Source of the DNA: Bacteroidetes bacterium GWE2_42_24
Lineage (GTDB): Bacteria; Bacteroidota; Bacteroidia; Bacteroidales; TTA-H9
NCBI GenBank assembly: GCA_001768515.1
Contig: MEOA01000010.1
Coordinates: 1 to 64,000 of the forward strand
Direction: 5' to 3'
Length of the DNA: 64,000 bases
In this document: in pieces, positions 7,615-15,531 of the stretch
Layout of the letters: each line of letters starts with the position of its first letter
How positions within the stretch are numbered: position 1 is the first letter of the stretch
The notes under the pieces: model-generated
Seen by the model: only the letters and a program-made list of their open reading frames with translations
Told to the model about the DNA's origin: nothing
The model's database searches: none
Position numbers and translations under genes: made by a program

Positions 7615-8148
7615 ATGACTGATTCCGAAAATAAAAATGCAACATTAGTTGATGCCTTAGATGTAGTCATTGATAAAGGTGCAGTACTTCACGGTGATAT
7701 CGTGGTACGAATTGCAGATTTGGATATGATAGCTATTTCACTAAGAGTAATCATTGTTTCCTTGTCGAAGTTATCATCTCAGCAAGGGAAAAGAGTTGAT
7801 GAAGTGCATGTTAACGAGTTGGGCGATGAGGTTTATTTACAGAAATTAGAAGCTCAAATTGAAAAGGCTCAAACACATATTAATCAAATGATTAATGCTG
7901 ACACACCAGAAGAAATAGAGGGTGGACTAGCACAATTAGTTTTAACTTTGATTAAGCTCATCGTTGATTTAGTGGAAAGAGAAGCCATGAGAAGAGTGGA
8001 AAGGGAGGAATTAACACAAATGGAGACCCAGAAACTTGGATTAAATCTGGAGGCCATTGAAACTAAAATTGAAGAACTCCGACTAGTCTTTGGACTTGAG
8101 GAAGATGATTTAAACATTGATTTAGGATCGCTCGGGAAACTGAGGTAG
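7615..8148 (+). CDS. Fusion of a GvpA-like (GvpJ/S) domain and GvpK
   Basis: One 177-residue frame holds two gas vesicle domains. Residues about 9-55 are a GvpA-family module of the GvpJ/GvpS kind (VDALDVVIDKGAVLHGDIVV, then IADLDMIAISLRVIIVSL). Residues about 95-177 match GvpK (EIEGGLAQLVLTLIKLIVDL, REAMRRVEREELT, and the tail FGLEEDDLNIDLGSLGKL). In most clusters as I know them, gvpJ or gvpS and gvpK are separate genes. No stop codon or frameshift lies between the parts, and the linker (about 56-94) is charged and helical. GvpK is essential for assembly in tested systems, and a fusion would keep it next to a shell-like subunit. Confidence 0.88.
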   Translation: MTDSENKNATLVDALDVVIDKGAVLHGDIVVRIADLDMIAISLRVIIVSLSKLSSQQGKRVDEVHVNELGDEVYLQKLEAQIEKAQTHINQMINADTPEEIEGGLAQLVLTLIKLIVDLVEREAMRRVEREELTQMETQKLGLNLEAIETKIEELRLVFGLEEDDLNIDLGSLGKLR

Positions 8149-8176
8149 TTTTTTGGATAATAATATAAATAATATC

Positions 8177-8482
8177 ATGGCAGAAGCAAAACTTAGCACC
8201 TCAACTGGCAATTCATCACTTCGGGATGTTTTGGAGCTGGTTCTGGACAAAGGCATTGTAATCGTTGGAGACATCCAAATCAAAATAGCAGATGTTGATT
8301 TATTGACGATCAAAATAAGGCTTTTGGTATGCGGTGTTGATAAAGCTTTAGAAATGGGAATTAACTGGTGGCAGGACGATCCCTACCTTTCGTCTAAAGC
8401 AAGAGAGAATGAGATTCAGCAACAGGAAGCTTTATTGGCACGACTTGAAAAACTTGAAGCACGTAATAATAAACTATCATAA
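8177..8482 (+). CDS. gvpJ: GvpJ-like minor gas vesicle protein
   Basis: A 101-residue GvpA-family protein: RDVLELVLDKGIVIVGDIQI, then IADVDLLTIKIRLLV and the phrase MGINWWQDDPYLSS, which is typical of GvpJ-type minor shell proteins. A charged tail (EIQQQEALLARLEKLEAR) follows. GvpJ is thought to take part in capping or nucleating the vesicle tips. A TTG codon at 8153 would extend the protein by eight residues; the ATG at 8177 is preferred. The letter J rather than M or S is less sure than the family. Confidence 0.85.
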   Translation: MAEAKLSTSTGNSSLRDVLELVLDKGIVIVGDIQIKIADVDLLTIKIRLLVCGVDKALEMGINWWQDDPYLSSKARENEIQQQEALLARLEKLEARNNKLS

Positions 8483-8504
8483 ATTTTTAAAACTATCAGA
8501 AAAA

Positions 8505-9023
8505 ATGGAAAACGATAAGAATAAGAACAAAAAGGATGAAGCCGGGTTTGAACTATTCGGACTTGGCGGGCTGTTCAAAGGCATCGAAAAATTAGTCGAT
8601 CTTGCAGGCAAACTCGAAGAAAATGGAGCCATGAGCAAAGAAGGCGAGCTTAATCTCGATCATATCAAAAAGGGAATGAAGGGTGTTTATGGTTTCACAA
8701 TCAATACTGCAGGTGGTGGATCACCAAAAGTGGAGACTTTCGGGAATATCAAAAAAACACCAGAAGGACCTAAAGTAGATGAAGAACGCGAACCCATTAC
8801 CGACCTCTTCGACGAAAAAGACGAAATCGTTATTATTGCCGAAATGCCTGGTATTGAAGAAACCGACATCAAAATTGATCTAAAGGAAGATATCCTTGAT
8901 ATCTCAGCCGTCAGTACAAGCCGTACCTATCGCAAAGAAATATTACTTCCGATGAAAGTTTTGCGATCCAATTTAAGTCAAAAATTCACCAACGGCATCC
9001 TCGAAATCAAGATTAAAAAATAA
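8505..9023 (+). CDS. gvpH: GvpH, Hsp20-type small heat shock protein
   Basis: A 172-residue protein. The N-terminal part (ELFGLGGLFKGIEKLVDLAG) is the glycine-rich segment usual in GvpH, and residues about 95-172 form an alpha-crystallin domain (IVIIAEMPGIEETDIKIDL, then the C-terminal NGILEIKIKK). GvpH is thought to keep vesicle proteins soluble during assembly. An upstream in-frame start at 8409 would overlap the previous gene in another frame and adds no family sequence, so the ATG at 8505 is chosen. Confidence 0.92.
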   Translation: MENDKNKNKKDEAGFELFGLGGLFKGIEKLVDLAGKLEENGAMSKEGELNLDHIKKGMKGVYGFTINTAGGGSPKVETFGNIKKTPEGPKVDEEREPITDLFDEKDEIVIIAEMPGIEETDIKIDLKEDILDISAVSTSRTYRKEILLPMKVLRSNLSQKFTNGILEIKIKK

Positions 9024-9028
9024 ATACC

Positions 9029-9988
9029 ATGACACTAACTGGATTAGAAAACAGCGACCTTAAGCTAATCATCTTCGGTGGAAAAGGTGGCGTTGGAAAA
9101 ACCAGTTGTGCAGTTGCTACAGCACTTGCGCTGTCAGAAAATTTCAAAACGCTGCTCATTTCAACTGATCCGGCACATTCGGTGTCGGATTGTCTGGGTC
9201 AGCAAATTGGGTATAAAATAGTGAAGGTGGATGGTGCGTCAAACCTTTCGGCCATTGAAGTAGTTGCAGACGAGGCACTATCCGTATTTAAAGAAACACA
9301 CCAAAGTGAGCTTAAAAAGCTACTGACAACATCAACCAACCTCGATAACGATGACATTAACGAAATGCTTAATTTGTCAATACCCGGAATTGACGAAATC
9401 ATGAGTTTCAAAACGATCATCGATTTCATCGGGGAGGGCTTATACGATAAATACGTTGTTGATACCGCACCAACCGGTCATGCGTTGCGCTTGATTTCGT
9501 CTCCAAAGATGCTCGATGCATGGATAAAAGTAGCTGCTAAAATGAGGTGGAAATATCGTTATCTGATCACCAGCTTTGCCGGAAGCTATAAACAGGATGA
9601 AGTTGACGCATTTTTATTGAGCCTGAAAAAAACGGTGAAGAGAATTGAAGGTTTGTTACAGGATAAAGCCAAATGCAACTTCATTCCTGTATGCATTCCC
9701 GAAACAATGGCGATTTCAGAAACCATTCGATTTCTTGCTGATTTGAGAGCTTTTAATATCGAGGCCCGACAAATCGTCATTAATCACGTGAATGTTTCAG
9801 AAGATTGTAGTTTTTGCAAACGAAGAAAGGCTGGACAATTAAAATATATTGAACAGATTAATGAAATTTTCAGCGAACTGAATAAGATCGAAATACCCGA
9901 TTTTGCTGAAGAAATACAAGGATTGGAGTCCTTAAAAAAATTAAGAAAATTTCTGTTCGGTAATCAACTAAACACCCAAACCCCATGA
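9029..9988 (+). CDS. ArsA/Get3-family ATPase of the gas vesicle locus
   Basis: A 319-residue P-loop ATPase with the deviant Walker A GGKGGVGKT at 17-25, switch motif STDPAHSVSD and VVDTAPTGHALRL. A Cys pair (C260 and C263 in CSFC) matches the zinc-binding CxxC of Get3-type dimers. In eukaryotes Get3 shields hydrophobic tail-anchored proteins, and bacterial ArsA pumps arsenite with ArsB. There is no ars gene here, and the gene sits between gvpH and a CDC48-type ATPase, so a targeting or holding role for hydrophobic vesicle proteins is more likely than arsenite export. It overlaps the next gene by four bases (ATGA), which implies coupled translation. Confidence 0.88.
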   Translation: MTLTGLENSDLKLIIFGGKGGVGKTSCAVATALALSENFKTLLISTDPAHSVSDCLGQQIGYKIVKVDGASNLSAIEVVADEALSVFKETHQSELKKLLTTSTNLDNDDINEMLNLSIPGIDEIMSFKTIIDFIGEGLYDKYVVDTAPTGHALRLISSPKMLDAWIKVAAKMRWKYRYLITSFAGSYKQDEVDAFLLSLKKTVKRIEGLLQDKAKCNFIPVCIPETMAISETIRFLADLRAFNIEARQIVINHVNVSEDCSFCKRRKAGQLKYIEQINEIFSELNKIEIPDFAEEIQGLESLKKLRKFLFGNQLNTQTP

Positions 9989-12141
9989 CCACAACTAAAA
10001 ACGATATAACACTGCGAGTAAAGGAAGCTTTGGTTAAAGACGTTGGGCGGGCAATCGCACGAATCGATCCAAAAGAAATGAAACTGAAGGGACTGGAAAG
10101 TGGAGACGTAATTGTGATTGAAGGCAAACGTTCCACACCTGTCAAAATTCTGCCTTGTTATCCTGAAGACCGTGACAAGAGCATTATCCAGATCGATGGA
10201 ATTACACGGGAGAATTGTCAGGCAGGGATCGACGAAAAAGTAAAAATAGCAACCACCAGCTGCCGCCAGGCAACAAAAATAAAACTCAAACCCGACACAA
10301 AATCCGGTTCACTGTTCAAAGCCGATGACGCTAAATACATTGGTTCGCTAATCAATGGCTTACCGGTCGTAAAAGGCGATAAAGTAAGGGCCAACCTTTT
10401 TGGATCGCGTTCGGTTGATTATACCATAACCGGAACCAATCCTGAAGGAGTTGTACTCATACATCCAAACACTACGTTCCAGCTTGAACTGGCCAGGCAG
10501 GACGGTGAAACTAAGCGCAAAATTTCGTACGAAGACATTGGTGGATTAGGGACTCAGGTTCAGCGCATCCGTGAAATGATCGAATTGCCACTGAAGTATC
10601 CGGAAATTTTCGAACGGCTAGGTATTCAGGCTCCTAAAGGCGTATTTATGTATGGCCCTCCCGGAACCGGGAAAACCCTTATCGTCAGGGCTGTTGCACA
10701 CGAAACTGATGCTTATTTTATCAACATCTCCGGTCCTGAAATAATGGGCAAATTTTATGGCGAAAGTGAAGGTCGCATTCGTAAAATTTTCGAAGAAGCG
10801 CAACAACATGCACCTGCTATTATATTCATTGACGAAATTGATGCCATTGCGCCAAAGCGTGAAGACATGGGAGGCGAAAAACAGGTTGAAAAGCGCGTTG
10901 TTGCTCAGTTGTTATCACTGATGGACGGCTTGGAATCACGTGGGAAGGTGATTGTGATTGGCGCAACAAACATCCCTAACGCGATTGATCCGGCACTAAG
11001 AAGGCCCGGACGTTTCGACCGTGAAATATCAATTTCAATTCCGGATAAAAAAGGAAGATTAGAAATATTACATATCCATACCAGAGGTATTCCGCTTTCG
11101 ATGGACGTTGATATGGAAAAACTTGCAGAGATTACACATGGTTTTGTTGGAGCCGATTTGGAAGCCCTGGCACGCGAAGCCGCAATGACTGCGCTGCGGA
11201 AAATACTCCCGCAAATCGATTTCGAAATGGCAGAAATTCCTTACGAACTTCTAATGTCGCTTGAAGTTACGATGGATAACTTCATGGATGCAATGAAAGA
11301 AGTGGAACCTTCGGCCATCAGAGAAGTCTTTGTTGAGGTGCCCGATGTAAAATGGGACGACGTGGGGGGGCTCGATGATATTAAACAAGCTTTAAAAGAA
11401 ACGGTTGAATGGCCTTTGAAATATGCCGATCTGTTTAAACGAGCCGACACAAAACCACCCAAGGGAATTATCCTTCACGGAAAGCCCGGAACCGGCAAAA
11501 CCTATCTGGCCAAAGCGCTGGCCAGCGAAAGCGGAGTAAATTTTATTTCAGTAAAAGGCCCACAGATTCTTAGCAAGTACATCGGTGAATCCGAGAAAGG
11601 AGTCCGCGAGCTCTTCCGGATGGCCAAACAGGCATCGCCCTGCATCCTGTTCCTCGACGAAATTGACAGCTTGACTCCCCGGCGTAGCGAAGATGGCTCA
11701 GGCTCAGGAGTACTCGATCGGGTAATCGGCCAGTTCCTTACCGAAATGGATGGCATTGAAGACCTTAAAGGTGTAATTGTGCTGGCTGCTACCAACCGGA
11801 TTGATTTAATTGATCCCGCCCTTTTACGCAGCGGCCGATTCGACCTGTTGTTTGAAGTTCCATTGCCTGATGTGAAAACCCGCGAGAAGATATTCAGTAT
11901 CCATACCCGCAGAAAAATATTGAGTAAAAAAATAAACCTGAACAAACTGGCAATAAAAACAGAAGGACTAACCGGATCGGACATCGAATTTATTTGCCGA
12001 AAAGCCGCCATGTTAGCCATCAGGCAACTCATTGATAAAAACCGTGATCTTGCTACTGAAAATGCAGGAGAACTCAGCATTACTGAAAAACACTTTGAGG
12101 AGGCCATCCAATTGGTACTAACCCAAAATGCATCCAAATAA
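9985..12141 (+). CDS. CDC48/VCP-type tandem AAA ATPase
   Basis: A 718-residue protein with the layout of CDC48/p97. An N-terminal double-psi-barrel-like domain (about 1-180) is followed by two AAA modules. D1 has GPPGTGKT near residue 225, a pore loop with KFYGES and FIDEIDAIAP. D2 has GKPGTGKT near residue 497, KYIGES and FLDEIDSLTP, with ATNRIDLIDPALLRSGRFD. CDC48 proteins unfold or extract proteins from complexes by hexameric ATP-driven threading. They are standard in archaea and less common in bacteria. Here the gene is coupled to the Get3-like gene inside the gvp locus, so a role in vesicle protein quality control or remodelling is inferred. Confidence 0.92.
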   Translation: MTTTKNDITLRVKEALVKDVGRAIARIDPKEMKLKGLESGDVIVIEGKRSTPVKILPCYPEDRDKSIIQIDGITRENCQAGIDEKVKIATTSCRQATKIKLKPDTKSGSLFKADDAKYIGSLINGLPVVKGDKVRANLFGSRSVDYTITGTNPEGVVLIHPNTTFQLELARQDGETKRKISYEDIGGLGTQVQRIREMIELPLKYPEIFERLGIQAPKGVFMYGPPGTGKTLIVRAVAHETDAYFINISGPEIMGKFYGESEGRIRKIFEEAQQHAPAIIFIDEIDAIAPKREDMGGEKQVEKRVVAQLLSLMDGLESRGKVIVIGATNIPNAIDPALRRPGRFDREISISIPDKKGRLEILHIHTRGIPLSMDVDMEKLAEITHGFVGADLEALAREAAMTALRKILPQIDFEMAEIPYELLMSLEVTMDNFMDAMKEVEPSAIREVFVEVPDVKWDDVGGLDDIKQALKETVEWPLKYADLFKRADTKPPKGIILHGKPGTGKTYLAKALASESGVNFISVKGPQILSKYIGESEKGVRELFRMAKQASPCILFLDEIDSLTPRRSEDGSGSGVLDRVIGQFLTEMDGIEDLKGVIVLAATNRIDLIDPALLRSGRFDLLFEVPLPDVKTREKIFSIHTRRKILSKKINLNKLAIKTEGLTGSDIEFICRKAAMLAIRQLIDKNRDLATENAGELSITEKHFEEAIQLVLTQNASK

Positions 12142-12154
12142 TAAAGTAAATCAC

Positions 12155-13195
12155 ATGGAAACGAAAGGAATTTACATTTACGGAATTATACCCAATTTAT
12201 ACAACGAAGAGATGTATCGGTCACTTGCGAATGCCGGCATTTACACCATTGCCTATCAAAATATTTCGGCCATTGTTTCCGAACGGGAGGAAGTATATTT
12301 TGATTTTACAGACCGTGAAGAACTGGGGCAATTATTGGTTGAACATCAGGAAACAATTGAAGATCTGACCGAAAAAGGATTCAATATGCTAATCCCTATG
12401 CGCCTCGGAACAATTGCAGGCACTAAGGAAGAGGTTATAAAAATATTGGCAAACGGACACGCCTTGATTGTTGATACGCTCAAAAAAATTGAAAACCTGA
12501 CAGAGATAGACCTTGCCGTAACCTGGGCCGATTTTCCGGCTACAATCCAAGAGATAGCCGGTCATCCCGACATCGTGACAATGAAAGCAGACATTCTGAA
12601 AAATGGAGACACTATTTCACAGATTGATCAGATTAAAATTGGAATGCTGCTTGAAGAAAAAATTAAAGAAAAAAACAAGACGATCGAATTAGACATTCTC
12701 AACGCGTTATCCGGTTTCTGTACAGATATAAAAACGCATGAGGTGATGAATGATCAAATGATTGCTAATTCTGCCTATCTCCTCAACCGGAATAGAAAAG
12801 AAAAATTTGAACAGGTACTCGACCGTCTCGACGAAGAATACAAAGGAATGCTGAACTTCAAAATGGTTGGCCCTCTACCGTGCTATAGCTTTTACACCAT
12901 CGAGGTTAAAGAACTGAATCCTGAGCATATTTCAGAGGCAAAAAAAGACCTTGGCATAAGCGAAACAACTTCGGAAGCAGAGATTAAAAGAGCCTATCAG
13001 GAAAAAGTAAAAGAGTTTCATCCGGATATAAATCAAGACAATGACACTTTAAATCATTTTAACCGGATCAAAAAAGCTTACCAAACCTTGCTGGATTATT
13101 TAGAAGCGACCAATATAACCTCGAAAGAAAACACCATTTCAGAGACGAATGAAAGAACAATTGAAAACTTGATTCTGGTAAGAATAAAAGAATAA
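12155..13195 (+). CDS. GvpF/GvpL family protein fused to a C-terminal J domain, paralog 2
   Basis: In 346 residues, positions about 1-250 are GvpF/L-like (GIYIYGIIPN, MLIPMRLGTIAG, and MVGPLPCYSFYTIE), and about 257-318 are a DnaJ J domain with the diagnostic HPD at 289-291 (YQEKVKEFHPDINQ) followed by FNRIKKAYQTLLDYL. J domains recruit Hsp70 and trigger its ATPase, so this protein could bring the locus DnaK (starting at 17133) to vesicle subunits bound by the GvpF/L part. An ATG at 12128 lies inside the end of the preceding gene; the ATG at 12155 places the start right before the family N-terminal strand. One to two bases separate it from the next gvpF/L gene. Confidence 0.9.
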   Translation: METKGIYIYGIIPNLYNEEMYRSLANAGIYTIAYQNISAIVSEREEVYFDFTDREELGQLLVEHQETIEDLTEKGFNMLIPMRLGTIAGTKEEVIKILANGHALIVDTLKKIENLTEIDLAVTWADFPATIQEIAGHPDIVTMKADILKNGDTISQIDQIKIGMLLEEKIKEKNKTIELDILNALSGFCTDIKTHEVMNDQMIANSAYLLNRNRKEKFEQVLDRLDEEYKGMLNFKMVGPLPCYSFYTIEVKELNPEHISEAKKDLGISETTSEAEIKRAYQEKVKEFHPDINQDNDTLNHFNRIKKAYQTLLDYLEATNITSKENTISETNERTIENLILVRIKE

Positions 13196-13196
13196 T

Positions 13197-13970
13197 ATGC
13201 AGCGCGACGGAAAATATATTTATTGCATAATTGCTTCAGATTACGATACTAATTTGGGGCCAATAGGTGTGGGTGGACGCGGCGATCTGGTTTCGACCAT
13301 TGGTTTTGACGGACTCTGCATGGTAGTCAGCGACCATCCGATCAGTAGGTTCGTAGTCAATCCTGAAAACATGCTCGCGCACCAAAAGGTGATCGAAGCA
13401 GCGATGAAGGAATTCAAAAGCGTACTCCCAATCCGGTTCGGAACCATCGCGGCTACACCCGATGAAATCAGAAACTTGCTGTATCGCAGATACAGCGAGT
13501 TTAAGGAATTGCTCAGGCAATTCGAGAATAAGGTAGAACTGAATGTCCGCGGAACCTGGAAGAACATGGTGAATATCTACAAAGAAATCGATCATGAAAA
13601 TGCTGAATTGGGCAATATAAACTCAGAATTGGAAATGATTGAAGATAAGGACATCAGAAATCAAAAAATTATTGATGCTGGCAATTTAGTAAAGGCAGCA
13701 CTGATCAAGAAAAAACAGGCTGAAACAGAATTAATTATTGATGCTTTCAAACGATCTGTATTTGAATATAAGCTGAATAAAACAAGCAGTGAAGCCATGT
13801 TTATGAATACCGCCTTTCTTGTGAACAGTGGTCGGGAAGTAGAATTCGACAACATCATGGCTGACCTTGGCAACAAATTCGAGGGGCGGAGCGACTTCGT
13901 TTACACAGCACAATTACCAATTTTTAATTACATCGACCTGAAAATTTTTCCTGAAAAATGGGAATTGTAA
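13197..13970 (+). CDS. Gas vesicle protein GvpF/GvpL family, paralog 3
   Basis: A 257-residue GvpF/L protein: KYIYCIIASDYD at the N-terminus, LPIRFGTIAATPDEI in the middle, MFMNTAFLVNSGREVEFD and a C-terminal YTAQLPIFNYIDLKI. It shares the early phrase GPIGVGGRGD with the next paralog (GPIGMGKRAD), so these two arose from one duplication. The frame ends inside the first codons of the next gene if that gene starts at 13958. Confidence 0.92.
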   Translation: MQRDGKYIYCIIASDYDTNLGPIGVGGRGDLVSTIGFDGLCMVVSDHPISRFVVNPENMLAHQKVIEAAMKEFKSVLPIRFGTIAATPDEIRNLLYRRYSEFKELLRQFENKVELNVRGTWKNMVNIYKEIDHENAELGNINSELEMIEDKDIRNQKIIDAGNLVKAALIKKKQAETELIIDAFKRSVFEYKLNKTSSEAMFMNTAFLVNSGREVEFDNIMADLGNKFEGRSDFVYTAQLPIFNYIDLKIFPEKWEL

Positions 13971-14776
13971 ACAAACTTCTGAAAGACACCCCTATGAGCA
14001 ACGATCTGGAAATACCCAAAGAAGGGAAATACATTTACGGAATTATCAGAAACTCAGCCCCAATTGACTATGGCCCGATTGGAATGGGAAAACGTGCCGA
14101 CCGTGTTTACGGGGTAACCTACAATGGCATCACTGCCATTGTAAGCGCTTCGCCAATCATCGTTTATGAGGCTCGTAGAATTAACATGATCACCCACGAA
14201 AAGGTATTGGAAGAGATGATGAAACAGTTTACCGTTCTTCCAGTCCGTTTTTCAACTATCTCTGAGCACGATGATGATACCGGAATCATGAGGATCATTG
14301 AAAAAGATTACAGAAAATTCGACGAGATGCTTGCTAAGATGGAAGGGAAGAAAGAACTTGGACTAAAAGTCTTAGCAAAGGAAACCGAGATTTATGATAG
14401 TATCATTGAAAAATACGACGACATTAAGGTTTTGCGCGGAAAACTGATGAACATGCCTGCAGACAAAACCCACTACCAGCGTGTAAAAATTGGAGAAATG
14501 GTTGCCGAGGCATTGAGGAAAGAGACCGAGTACTTCAAAGACACCATCATCGCGGCTCTAAATCCGCTATCGGAAGATGTAAAAATTAACGACAACTACA
14601 GCGAAATGATGATCCTCAACGCTGCCTTCCTGATCAAAAACGAATCGGAACCTGCATTTGACAAGGTGGTAAACGACCTTTCAGAACAGTATGGCCGATT
14701 TATGATCTTCAAGTATACAGGGACCTTACCCTTATACAATTTTGTAAACCTGATAATCAACACGAAAGGAGTATAA
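13958..14776 (+). CDS. Gas vesicle protein GvpF/GvpL family, paralog 4
   Basis: Up to 272 residues, GvpF/L-like: KYIYGIIRNSAPIDYGPIG, TVLPVRFSTISEHDDD, MILNAAFLIKNESEPAFD and YTGTLPLYNFVNLII. The first ATG (13958) overlaps the previous gene by 13 bases; a second ATG at 13994 would give a start just ahead of the conserved N-terminus (MSNDLEIPKEGKYIYG) and is equally likely. It lies one base from gvpG, so translation of the two is probably coupled. Confidence 0.9.
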   Translation: MGIVNKLLKDTPMSNDLEIPKEGKYIYGIIRNSAPIDYGPIGMGKRADRVYGVTYNGITAIVSASPIIVYEARRINMITHEKVLEEMMKQFTVLPVRFSTISEHDDDTGIMRIIEKDYRKFDEMLAKMEGKKELGLKVLAKETEIYDSIIEKYDDIKVLRGKLMNMPADKTHYQRVKIGEMVAEALRKETEYFKDTIIAALNPLSEDVKINDNYSEMMILNAAFLIKNESEPAFDKVVNDLSEQYGRFMIFKYTGTLPLYNFVNLIINTKGV

Positions 14777-14777
14777 T

Positions 14778-15008
14778 ATGCTTCTATTCGACGACATATT
14801 GTTCGCACCCTTAAAAGGCATCATTTTTCTTGCAGAGAAAATCAACGAAGTGATCGAGAAAGAAACCTCTGATGAAGGAGCTGTAAAAGAAAGATTAATG
14901 GCCTTACAACTTAAGTTTGAGATGGATGAAATTGACGAGGTTGAATACGACAAAAGGGAAGACGAATTGCTGAAACAGCTCGAAAACATAAGAACAGAAA
15001 ATAAGTAA
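14778..15008 (+). CDS. gvpG: Gas vesicle protein GvpG
   Basis: A 76-residue protein with the GvpG pattern: a hydrophobic N-terminal part (DDILFAPLKGIIFLAEKI) and a charged helical part with the family phrase LKFEMDEIDEVEYDKREDEL. GvpG is a small essential assembly protein usually found beside gvpF and gvpL, as here. AAGGAG lies about seven bases upstream of the ATG. Confidence 0.93.
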   Translation: MLLFDDILFAPLKGIIFLAEKINEVIEKETSDEGAVKERLMALQLKFEMDEIDEVEYDKREDELLKQLENIRTENK

Positions 15009-15021
15009 AAAAGGAGAAAAA

Positions 15022-15225
15022 ATGGACACATTTAAATGCCCTAAATGCGGGAAAACCACCAGTAGCATAGAGAAATTTTGCATTAACTGTGGCGAACCCC
15101 TCGATATTTATTGCCCCGAATGTGGCGATAAATGGCGCTTCATGTTCGAATACAAGTTTTGCCCTAGTTGTGGACATAATATGAAAAAAGAAAATACACA
15201 GGGCAAACGTACTTCTAATAAATAA
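15022..15225 (+). CDS. Small double zinc-ribbon protein
   Basis: A 67-residue protein with four cysteine knuckles: CPKCG, CINCG, CPECG and CPSCG, followed by a Lys/Asn-rich tail. This spacing would bind two zinc ions. Such ribbons commonly mediate protein-protein contact or nucleic acid binding; nothing in the sequence decides which. It is embedded between gvpG and gvpO with a strong AAGGAG site, so it belongs to the locus. I know no standard gvp letter for it. Confidence 0.8.
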   Translation: MDTFKCPKCGKTTSSIEKFCINCGEPLDIYCPECGDKWRFMFEYKFCPSCGHNMKKENTQGKRTSNK

Positions 15226-15237
15226 GGAGGGTAAGCA

Positions 15238-15510
15238 ATGAGTAACATAATTGACGTAAAAAATACAGTGGTCAGTTTTCTTAAAGAAAACATTAACTGC
15301 TATGATGTAACGGTCATTAAGATTGAAAAAAGCAAAGAAAGCTGGAACACCGTTGCCGAGGTTTATGAAGATGATTCATTTCTGAAATCGATGAACCTCC
15401 CACCCAAACAAGTGAGACTCTTTTATGCTGTCAGGATGGATGAAAAACTTGAAATTACAGCCTTCGAGCGACTAACCTCTTTTGCAGGAATGGATAGTGA
15501 TGAACAGTAA
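15238..15510 (+). CDS. gvpO: Gas vesicle protein GvpO family
   Basis: A 90-residue protein resembling GvpO: ESWNTVAEVYEDDSFLKSM, then QVRLFYAVRMDEKLEITAFE and a short acidic tail. GvpO is essential for vesicle formation in haloarchaea and present in many bacterial clusters; its exact action is not settled. AAGGAGGG lies about six bases before the ATG, one of the strongest Shine-Dalgarno sequences in the window. Family is assigned from the W..V.EV and Y.V..D patterns and context. Confidence 0.82.
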   Translation: MSNIIDVKNTVVSFLKENINCYDVTVIKIEKSKESWNTVAEVYEDDSFLKSMNLPPKQVRLFYAVRMDEKLEITAFERLTSFAGMDSDEQ

Positions 15511-15531
15511 TTCCAATTGAGCCCGGCAACA

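Noticed and set aside
9029-9988. Arsenite efflux ATPase as the role of the ArsA-like gene
   Set aside because: No arsB, arsD or arsR nearby; the setting is wholly gas vesicle related and the Cys pair fits the Get3 type.
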